Below are positions 6,401-12,210 of a stretch of 12,210 nucleotides of DNA, in pieces; the stretch's first letter is position 1, and each line of letters opens with the position of its first letter. Below the pieces are notes generated by a model. The model saw nothing but the letters and a program-made list of their open reading frames with translations, was not told the DNA's origin and did not search any database. The DNA comes from JABEVB01 sp049965775 (GTDB taxonomy: Bacteria > Planctomycetota > Phycisphaerae > WQYP01), in the NCBI GenBank assembly GCA_049965775.1, contig JBMFVX010000094.1, positions 1 through 12,210 of the forward strand, given 5' to 3'. The translations under genes and the position numbers were made by a program.

Positions 6401-6448
6401 TACAATACGAACACCAAAACAACGTTATACTGCTTGTAACGAAGCAGT
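6401..6448 (+). promoter_or_regulatory. Candidate promoter and operator-like palindrome for the GH127 gene
   Basis: TACAAT (6401-6406) and TATACT (6426-6431) each match TATAAT at 5 of 6 positions, but neither has a good -35 box. ACTGCTT (6429-6435) and AAGCAGT (6442-6448) are perfect inverted arms around GTAACG and overlap the second -10 candidate. They end 35 bases before the start codon. This placement suits a repressor operator or a leader hairpin. No regulator gene is present in the window. Confidence 0.35.
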
Positions 6449-6483
6449 TACGGTACCGCCAACTGCCATTCTGGAGATTACGC

Positions 6484-8994
6484 ATGACCAAACTTACACG
6501 ATCAACGAAAAATACTGCGCAGCCGCAACGACGCATGGTGCTCGCAGCCGGCGCATGGGCCGGCGCTGCGGCCGTGATCTCGCGCACCGCCAATGCCATC
6601 ATTCCGCAAGTGCACCGCAAAGGGCTTCACATCGAAGCAAATGAGCAGGCACATGTACACCGGCCGGCGATGCAGGCCTTTGCTTTTGACCTTTCCGATG
6701 TGAAACTCCTCGACGGCCCCTTCAAAGATTGCCAACAGCGCGACGCCGCATGGATTATGTCCATGGAGCCTGATCGCCTGCTGGCACCGGTGCTGCTGGA
6801 GGCGGGTCTTAAGCCCAAAGGCCCGCATTATGGCGGCTGGGAGAGTCCGGGGTCCGGCGTTGCCAGCCATTCGCTTGGGCATCATCTCTCGGCGGTGAGC
6901 ATGCTTTGGGCTGCCACCGGCGAGCAGAGGTTTAAAAATCGCATCGCTTACATGGTCGCGGAGATGGCCCGCGCCCAGGCGGCCAACGGCAACGGCTACG
7001 CCGCGGGCATACCCAACAGTCAAAAAATATGGAAGACGGTGCTCGCCGGCGACATTAACGTGGGCAACCCAATGTCGCGCTACTCGTTTAGCCTGAATGG
7101 AATGTGGTCGCCCTGGTACACCATCCACAAGCTGCTCGCCGGCCTGCGCGATAGCTGGCTGTACTGCCGAAATCATCAGGCCCGCGAGGTGCTGATCAAT
7201 TTTTCAAACTGGTGCGGGCAATTTCCACGCAAGCTATCCCAAGCCCAAATGCAGACCATGCTCATCAGCGAGCAGGGAGGCATGAACGAGGTGCTTGCCG
7301 ATGTTTACGCTATCACCGGCGAGCGTAAATATCTCACCATGGCCGAGGCTTTTAATGAACATTCGCAACTCGACCCGCTTATGCAGCGCAAAGACATTCT
7401 CAGCGGCGTACATTCCAACCAGTACATTCCACGCGTCATCGGCATTGCCCGGCAGTATGAACTTACCGGCAAAAAGAAATATCGCACCGGAGCTGAGTTC
7501 TTCTGGGAAGATGTCGCCTTCTGGCGTACATTTGTCACCGGCGGTCATGGCGACTATGAAAACTTCTTCCCCATAGGCGACTCGGCCAAAAACCTCACGG
7601 GCCACGCCGCGGAAACCTGCTGTATTTACAACATGCTCAAGCTCACCGGCCATCTGATGTGCTGGCACCCCGATCGCATGGCCTACGCCGATTATGCCGA
7701 GCGATGCCTGTTTAACACCATACTCGCCTCGCAGGACCCGCAAAAGGGCATGGTCACCTACTACATGTCGCTCAAACCGGGGCACTTTAAGACATTTTCC
7801 ACCCCGTTTGACTCGTTCTGGTGCTGCTGTGGCACCGGCGTGGAAAATCACGCCAAATATGGCAAGCAAATTTATTACCATGACGGCAAAGACAACCTGT
7901 GGCTTACCGTCTTTATCGCATCGGAATTACACTGGAAAGCCTGCGGCATGCACATTCGTCAAGAAACGGATTTTCCAAAAAATAACCACGTGCGCCTTAC
8001 CATAACCTGCGACAAACCAGTTACGGCGGCCATTCATCTGCGTCATCCTTATTGGGCTACCGAGGGAATATTGGTCAATCTCAACGGCAAACAAACCAAA
8101 ACCGACTCTAAAGCGGGTAGCTACCTCGTGCTGCGCCGAAAATGGAAAACCGGCGATGTGGTGGACCTCTATGTTTCCATGCCGCTGCGCATCGAAGCCA
8201 TGAAACATTCACCCGATCATATTGCGATTTTGCATGGCCCCATTGTACTCGCCGGCGACCTGGGCAATGCCGACATGGCCAAGCCTATTCCGTACGCCGA
8301 TGGCAACCAATCTGAGTTTGCCGACCTGCCTGATCCCGAAATCGTGCCTGACTTGATTGTTGGTGATAAGCCGGTCGCTCAATGGGTGAAGCCTGATCCC
8401 ACCGATCCAACCTGCTTTCATACGCACGGTGCCGGCCATCCGGAGGATGTCAAACTCATTCCATTTTATACCGCCCAGCATACGCGCTATACGGTTTACT
8501 GGCGCAATATCACCCGCGTACAGTGGCAGCAGCAGCAAAAAGAGCTGCAAGCCCGAAAACAGTTTGAGCACGAATTGGCCGCTCGCACCATAGATCATCT
8601 GCAGCCAGGCATTCCACGTTCTGAAAAACCGCACCTGGTGCGCTTTGCCAACAGCAACACCGGCAGCGTTGCGGGCATTTCCTGGCGCGATGCTTCCAAT
8701 GGAGGCTACATATCGTTCAGGCTCAAGGTGTTGCCCAACGAACCCATGGAGTTAATGCTGGCATTTTGGGGCAGCGATGCGGGCGGGCGCGTCTTTGACA
8801 TCCTGGTAAACAACCAGAAGATCGCCACCGAGTCGCTGCACGCGGCGCATCCGGACCGGGTTTTTCATGTTGAATATAAACTGCCGCAAAGCCTTACCGC
8901 CGGCAAGCACTTTATTCGCGTCAAACTTAAGGCGCATCCCGGCATGATGGCCGGCGGCCTCTTTGGTGCTCGCACATTGCGACGGCAACCCTGA
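6484..8994 (+). CDS. Tat-exported glycoside hydrolase family 127 (DUF1680) beta-L-arabinofuranosidase-like protein
   Basis: 836 aa. The ATG at 6484 follows GGAG by 7 bases and opens a twin-arginine signal peptide: R16-R17 in QRRMVLAAGAWAGAAAV, with a likely cut after TANA at residue 38. The catalytic (alpha/alpha)6 part (about 65-600) shows LLDGPF, DRLL, YGGWE, SLGHHLSA, WSPWYTIHKLLAGL and GGMNEVL. The zinc-site glutamate and cysteine are E377 and C379 in HAAETCC. The nucleophile cysteine cluster is C447-449 in FWCCCGTGVENHAKYG. E359 in GDYENFF is the likely acid/base. In characterised GH127 enzymes these residues cleave beta-L-arabinofuranosides from plant glycans. Residues ~700-836 form a C-terminal beta-sandwich-like domain (SNGGYISFRLKV, FDILVNNQKI). 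Related families such as GH146 cannot be excluded. Confidence 0.92.
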   Translation: MTKLTRSTKNTAQPQRRMVLAAGAWAGAAAVISRTANAIIPQVHRKGLHIEANEQAHVHRPAMQAFAFDLSDVKLLDGPFKDCQQRDAAWIMSMEPDRLLAPVLLEAGLKPKGPHYGGWESPGSGVASHSLGHHLSAVSMLWAATGEQRFKNRIAYMVAEMARAQAANGNGYAAGIPNSQKIWKTVLAGDINVGNPMSRYSFSLNGMWSPWYTIHKLLAGLRDSWLYCRNHQAREVLINFSNWCGQFPRKLSQAQMQTMLISEQGGMNEVLADVYAITGERKYLTMAEAFNEHSQLDPLMQRKDILSGVHSNQYIPRVIGIARQYELTGKKKYRTGAEFFWEDVAFWRTFVTGGHGDYENFFPIGDSAKNLTGHAAETCCIYNMLKLTGHLMCWHPDRMAYADYAERCLFNTILASQDPQKGMVTYYMSLKPGHFKTFSTPFDSFWCCCGTGVENHAKYGKQIYYHDGKDNLWLTVFIASELHWKACGMHIRQETDFPKNNHVRLTITCDKPVTAAIHLRHPYWATEGILVNLNGKQTKTDSKAGSYLVLRRKWKTGDVVDLYVSMPLRIEAMKHSPDHIAILHGPIVLAGDLGNADMAKPIPYADGNQSEFADLPDPEIVPDLIVGDKPVAQWVKPDPTDPTCFHTHGAGHPEDVKLIPFYTAQHTRYTVYWRNITRVQWQQQQKELQARKQFEHELAARTIDHLQPGIPRSEKPHLVRFANSNTGSVAGISWRDASNGGYISFRLKVLPNEPMELMLAFWGSDAGGRVFDILVNNQKIATESLHAAHPDRVFHVEYKLPQSLTAGKHFIRVKLKAHPGMMAGGLFGARTLRRQP

Positions 8995-9088
8995 AGGCTC
9001 GGCGTCGCGCAACAATGGGCAGCTTTGCTGCAGATCCTCACGGCCAAGTACTGAGCGTAACGGAACGAATGCTTGTCTGAAGCATGCA
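8995..9088. other. Convergent intergenic gap with small hairpins
   Basis: This gap lies between two genes that converge on it. It contains GCAGC-TTT-GCTGC (9019-9031) and ATGCTT/AAGCAT with a 5-base loop (9069-9085). Neither is followed by a T run on either strand, so no clear intrinsic terminator is visible even though one would be expected here. Confidence 0.4.
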
Positions 9089-10276
9089 CTACGGCAGAGC
9101 AACAACCCCCAGTATAACGGGGACTTTCGCACCGGTTACCGTGGGCATGCCGGCTTTCAGGCCGTCAATATTCGCCGCAGCCAGCAATGCAAAGCTTGCC
9201 GCTTCCTTGGCTTTATTTGGAAGGCCGCATTCATCTATCTTCGCGATCTCGGCCTTGCAACCAGCCCTTTGCAGGTTCAAAGCCAACCGCCGCACCAGTT
9301 CCGGATTTTCAGCTCCGCCACCGCACAGGATGATCTGTTCCGGCATGCGCGGCAAAAACCGCTTATACGCCTGAGCAATGCTGCGGGCGGTTAACTCGGT
9401 TGCGGTGGCCAGCAGGTCCACCACCCGCATATGCCGCCGGTAGCCCAGCATCTTTTCAGCAAAGCCGCGGCCAAATTCCTCTCGCCCGGTGCTTTTGGGG
9501 GGACGCTTGCGAAAAAATGGGTTCTGCAGGAGCAGCCGCAGCAGTTTTTCATCCACGGTTCCCGCCGCCGCGAGCTTTCCGCCCACATCGCAGTGCATTC
9601 GACCGTCGGTCAAAAGTTCCATCAGATTGTCGAGAACCAGATTGCCCGGGCCGGTATCAAAAGCCTCGACTGACTCTCGCTCGTTAGCACCATTAAAAAA
9701 CGGCACCCATGTAACATTGGCAATGCCGCCGATGTTCTGTACGCAGCGATCAAACATGCAGTGGCTGAACAGCAGCACATCAGCCCATGGCACCAGCGGA
9801 GCACCTTGTCCCCCCTGGGCCATGTCGGCGAGCCTGAAATTGCCCACGGTGGTTATTTGCGTCAGTTGCGCAATCACCGACGGATCGCCCAATTGCAGCG
9901 TGCAACCCAACCGGCCCCGCCGCGGGGGATGATGATGTACCGTCTGGCCATGTGAACCAATGGCTCGAATATCCTTGCGCGACACACCCCACTGAGCCAT
10001 TGCCCTGTTGGTCACATCGGCAAAGAAGACCCCGGCATCTACATTGAGGGCGGCGACCTCACCGGCTGTGGTTTTGCGGCCGTTCATAAGCGCCAGCAGG
10101 CGTCGCCTCAGGCCAGATGGCCACCCCTCTTCGTAATGCCGCACCAGCCCAACGGTTTCGCCTATCTGATAGCCATGAAAATGAACCAGCGCGGCATCCA
10201 CGCCATCGAGGCTTGTGCCGCTCATCAACCCTATAAATATGCGGGCAGGCGGTATGGTTGCAATATCCGGTATCAC
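9089..10276 (-). CDS. anmK: Anhydro-N-acetylmuramic acid kinase
   Basis: 395 aa. AnmK phosphorylates 1,6-anhydro-N-acetylmuramic acid released from peptidoglycan and opens its anhydro ring, giving MurNAc-6-phosphate in cytoplasmic cell-wall recycling. Family motifs in order are GLMSGTSLDG (16-25), GSHGQTVHHHP, LQLGDPSVIA, ADMAQGGQGAPLVPWAD, QNIGGIANVTW, FDTGPGNLVLD, STGREEFG, CGGGAENPELV and KEAASFALLA. All are in place, so the enzyme looks functional. I chose the GTG at 10276 because GGAGG (10286-10290) lies 9 bases upstream. A TTG two codons earlier would leave only 3 bases. The gene starts 39 bases after the stop of the YihY-family gene in the same direction, so it is probably co-transcribed with it. 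Confidence 0.95.
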   Translation of the reverse strand: MIPDIATIPPARIFIGLMSGTSLDGVDAALVHFHGYQIGETVGLVRHYEEGWPSGLRRRLLALMNGRKTTAGEVAALNVDAGVFFADVTNRAMAQWGVSRKDIRAIGSHGQTVHHHPPRRGRLGCTLQLGDPSVIAQLTQITTVGNFRLADMAQGGQGAPLVPWADVLLFSHCMFDRCVQNIGGIANVTWVPFFNGANERESVEAFDTGPGNLVLDNLMELLTDGRMHCDVGGKLAAAGTVDEKLLRLLLQNPFFRKRPPKSTGREEFGRGFAEKMLGYRRHMRVVDLLATATELTARSIAQAYKRFLPRMPEQIILCGGGAENPELVRRLALNLQRAGCKAEIAKIDECGLPNKAKEAASFALLAAANIDGLKAGMPTVTGAKVPVILGVVALP

Positions 10277-10315
10277 CGACAATTACCTCCACCGTGACGG
10301 CCGGCGACCACAGCC

Positions 10316-11644
10316 TCACCCGGCCAGTGCCGCTAGCGTGCGGCTCTTCGACCACTGCTGCTCGAGTTCGTGATATTCCAACATGCCGGGCGACCGCAGC
10401 GGCGAATCATGCTCGGAGGCGGTATGCATCGCTTCGGAAGCGCTATGGCAGCGGGTTGCCGCAGCGCGGAGCAATTCGTCCAAAGTGGTGCATTGAGGGT
10501 CTTTGGCAAGGCTATATTGGCGCGTCTGGCCATCCATGCCGTGCGCCAACCCGCTGGTTTCCAGCGCTTCAAGCAACTCGCCGGCAATTTCCGGAGAAAT
10601 GCCCAGCCGATTGGACACCATATCCGCATCCACTGTTTTGCCCAACTTGAACTGTCGCACCATCAATACGGCCATCGGCAGCACCCAGCGGCTGTCCACC
10701 AGCGTGCTGCTGCTTTGCCTGGCCTGAAGCAGGCGGCGGCGCAACACCGCATAATGCTGATGCACAAAACTAACCTCCAGCCCCATAAGCATGAAGTTCC
10801 ACGTCAGGTAAATCCAAAACATGAACAGGGGTATCAAGCCAAGGTTGCCGTACCATTTGCCGTAGCCTGCCAGATAATGCACATACAGGCCAAAACCATA
10901 TTTACCCAACTCATAAAGAACCGTCGCAACCAGGGCACCAATCATCGCTGATTGCCACTTCACCAGCGTATTGGGAATGAGTTTGTAAAACAGGAATATC
11001 ATCAGCCAAAGCGTAACCTCGCTGCCGATAAACGACAGCGGTGCCAAAAATACGCTCCCCGCCGCCACCGACGACGCCATCTCTACAAACACGCCCGATA
11101 GATAAAACGAAACCCCAAGTCCCAGCGGCCCCAGCGTGAGCACACACCAATACAACGTCAGCCGCCGGCCCCAAGGCCGCGGCGTAACCACGCGATAGAT
11201 GTGCCCAAACGCCGTTTCAATGACACGCATGAGGCTGATAGCTCCCCACAGCAGCGTAATAAAGCCCACCACACCGGTGGATGGGTTCTGCAGCACTGAG
11301 CGCATCTTTTGCACCTGGTTGGTAAGCGTTGTTATGAACAATTGTGAGTTCTTACCGCTGGCACCGCGGGTGCTAAGAGATGTAAGGCCCAGGTGCTTAA
11401 AGAAGATCATCTCTTCATGCGTAACCTGCTCAGTGGTCAGCACCATGGACATTACTATCAGCGCCAATACGATGGTGGGCAAAATGCTGAAGAGCGTATT
11501 GTAAGTAAGCGCAGCGGCCTGCTGGGCCGTACGGTCTTCGGCCATACGCTGGCGCACAATATCGCGCAGCATCCGCAGACGCTGCAAGAACGATTGTTTG
11601 GGCAAACTGGCTTTAGGCGTGCTGGGCATTGCGGCGGTGGTCAT
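10316..11644 (-). CDS. YihY/BrkB-family inner-membrane protein with C-terminal winged-helix-like domain
   Basis: 442 aa. This is an integral membrane protein with about six hydrophobic segments, at residues ~45-70, 126-150, 163-187, 200-224, 232-256 and 267-295. The family signatures are AALTYNTLFSILP, LWGAISLMRVIETAFGHIYRV, LIPNTLVKWQSAMIGALVA and YGNLGLIPLFMFWIYLTWN. The family was once wrongly called RNase BN, and its molecular role is not settled. Residues ~325-385 (VDADMVSNRLGISPEIAGELLEALETSGL) look like a winged-helix domain, an appendage known in longer family members. The tail is hydrophilic. The ATG at 11644 has only a weak GTGAG just before it, and an ATG five codons later is an alternative. 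It is probably the first gene of a two-gene operon with anmK. Any functional link to wall recycling is inferred. Confidence 0.9.
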   Translation of the reverse strand: MTTAAMPSTPKASLPKQSFLQRLRMLRDIVRQRMAEDRTAQQAAALTYNTLFSILPTIVLALIVMSMVLTTEQVTHEEMIFFKHLGLTSLSTRGASGKNSQLFITTLTNQVQKMRSVLQNPSTGVVGFITLLWGAISLMRVIETAFGHIYRVVTPRPWGRRLTLYWCVLTLGPLGLGVSFYLSGVFVEMASSVAAGSVFLAPLSFIGSEVTLWLMIFLFYKLIPNTLVKWQSAMIGALVATVLYELGKYGFGLYVHYLAGYGKWYGNLGLIPLFMFWIYLTWNFMLMGLEVSFVHQHYAVLRRRLLQARQSSSTLVDSRWVLPMAVLMVRQFKLGKTVDADMVSNRLGISPEIAGELLEALETSGLAHGMDGQTRQYSLAKDPQCTTLDELLRAAATRCHSASEAMHTASEHDSPLRSPGMLEYHELEQQWSKSRTLAALAG

Positions 11645-11767
11645 ATCTCACAGATCCAGAACAGTCGCCAAGCGGCCGACATTGCCACCACAGCGACATC
11701 CTGCAAAAGTGTATACCGCGGACGGCCTCTTAGGAAGCGCAGCACGGCCTGCGAGTCGCCATGGGGT
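11645..11767. other. Upstream region of the YihY-family gene, no gene seen
   Basis: This is presumed to hold the minus-strand promoter for the YihY-anmK pair. No hexamer pair good enough to name was found. A TATTAT on the minus strand at 11797-11792 lacks a matching -35 box. Confidence 0.4.
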
Positions 11768-11809
11768 CTGCCAATTTTTCTGGCATTGTGCATAATAGTG
11801 CATAAATAG
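11768..11809 (+). promoter_or_regulatory. Candidate promoter and tandem repeat before the transposase fragment
   Basis: CTGCCA (11768-11773, 4 of 6) lies 17 bases before CATAAT (11791-11796, 5 of 6). The -10 region falls in a near-perfect tandem repeat, TGCATAATAG then TGCATAAATAG (11789-11809). Transcription would run toward the ORF at 11861. Confidence 0.3.
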
Positions 11810-11810
11810 G

Positions 11811-11830
11811 CCTACGGAGCGTTCCGTGGG
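11811..11830 (+). other. Hairpin in the leader of the transposase fragment
   Basis: CCTACGGA and TCCGTGGG form an 8-bp stem (one G-T wobble) around GCGT, 30 bases before the start codon. Such a hairpin near an IS end may mark the element's left terminus or block read-through translation. Both are inferences. Confidence 0.4.
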
Positions 11831-11860
11831 CGGTTTTGTGCTGTTGTTTAAGGAGTAGCC

Positions 11861-12130
11861 ATGGATCGGCTGGTAAAAATCAACAAGGATGAGTTCATTA
11901 AACAGATGCAGGGGGATTTTTTGGCCACGATGAATGCCGTGGCCGAGGCGGTCAACGCGGCCAAAGACGGGCAACTGATCAACGGGTCTGAGGAGGCGTG
12001 TCGCGAAGCGCTGGGTGAGTTCCGGCGAAAGGCGTATGAAAAGGCTGTGCAAATGCGGATAGCGGCCACGGAAAAGTCCGTGGCTTTTTCCCCCGACGGA
12101 TCAAGTTCGTCGGGGCTACGCAAGCCGTAA
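11861..12130 (+). pseudogene. N-terminal fragment of an IS transposase, possibly ISKra4 family
   Basis: This is an 89-codon ORF with a good ribosome site (AAGGAG, 5 bases before ATG). The product begins MDRLVKINKDEFIKQMQGDF and continues with TMNAVAEAVNAAKDGQ, SEEACREALGEFRRKAYEKAVQMRIAATEK and a short FSPDGSSSSGLRKP end. The pattern of a charged helical start, then EFRRKAYEKA, then a FSP segment, resembles the start of ISKra4-type transposases as I remember them. Those run to several hundred residues and carry the catalytic acids farther on. Here the frame stops right after the FSP segment, so the gene is broken or interrupted. An independent small protein is possible but less likely. Confidence 0.45.
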
Positions 12131-12138
12131 TGTATTAA

Positions 12139-12210
12139 GGGCCTGTAAATAAATAACTGATACCATTTGTGGTTATTGTCCGATAATAAGGAGGATGGAT
12201 CGCGCAACGC
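12139..12210 (+). mobile_element. Possible left end of another IS (IS256-like?), cut by the window edge
   Basis: GGGCCTGTAAATAAATAACT begins 9 bases after the stop of the broken transposase ORF and looks like an IS256-type terminal repeat. About 50 bases in, AAGGAGG runs directly into an ATG (12195) with no spacer, so the true start may lie past the edge. Neither the right end nor a target duplication can be seen, so the call is weak. Confidence 0.3.

Noticed and set aside
6355..6483. Upstream in-frame start for the GH127 protein
   Set aside because: It would hide the twin-arginine signal and run through the promoter/operator region. The ATG at 6484 has GGAG 7 bases upstream.
9019..9085. Hairpins between the converging GH127 and anmK genes as intrinsic terminators
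   Set aside because: The stems are only 5-6 bp and have no T run on either strand. They are listed as hairpins, not terminators.

Overview
The window looks like accessory DNA from a bacterium of moderately high GC, most probably a planctomycete of the Phycisphaerae type. That placement is an inference from gene content: a secreted Pmp-like beta-helix protein with a Planctomycetes-style repeat grammar, an arylsulfotransferase-like domain, a Tat-exported GH127 enzyme, REP-associated transposases ending in an AT-hook-like GRPRK tail, and several IS fragments. No rRNA, tRNA or CRISPR array was seen.

Layout. 1-529: a truncated REP-associated tyrosine transposase (RAYT) copy on the minus strand, running off the left edge, with its upstream REP hairpin. 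530-1345: no convincing gene. This stretch holds a good sigma70-like promoter (607-636), a 277-bp MITE-like element with 19-bp terminal inverted repeats and a TTA target duplication (682-958), and a leader with two strong hairpins. 1346-5320: one very large secreted protein (1324 aa) made of two Pmp/beta-helix modules fused to an arylsulfate sulfotransferase-like propeller, with three low-complexity Gly-rich or Gly/Ser/Gln-rich segments. 5389-6173: an intact RAYT between two inverted REP hairpins. Its upstream part is a 453-bp direct repeat, about 98% identical, of the left-edge copy, so the two copies bracket the giant gene. 6180-6483: a leader with hairpins, a candidate promoter and a perfect-arm operator-like palindrome. 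6484-8994: a Tat-exported GH127 beta-L-arabinofuranosidase-like enzyme. 8995-9088: a short convergent intergenic gap. 9089-11644 (minus): a probable two-gene operon of a YihY/BrkB-family membrane protein followed by anhydro-N-acetylmuramic acid kinase (anmK). 11811-12210: the start of an IS-type transposase gene that breaks off after 89 codons, followed by what may be the left end of another IS.

How it fits together. The left half is secretion plus mobile DNA: an exported adhesin/enzyme fusion set between RAYT copies. The middle gene acts on arabinose-containing glycans outside the cytoplasm. A link between sulfate transfer and glycan breakdown is possible but only inferred, because the genes are not in one operon. 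The right half is ordinary housekeeping: cell-wall sugar recycling with an inner-membrane partner. The most unusual items are the beta-helix/arylsulfotransferase fusion and the dense mobile and hairpin structure around it.
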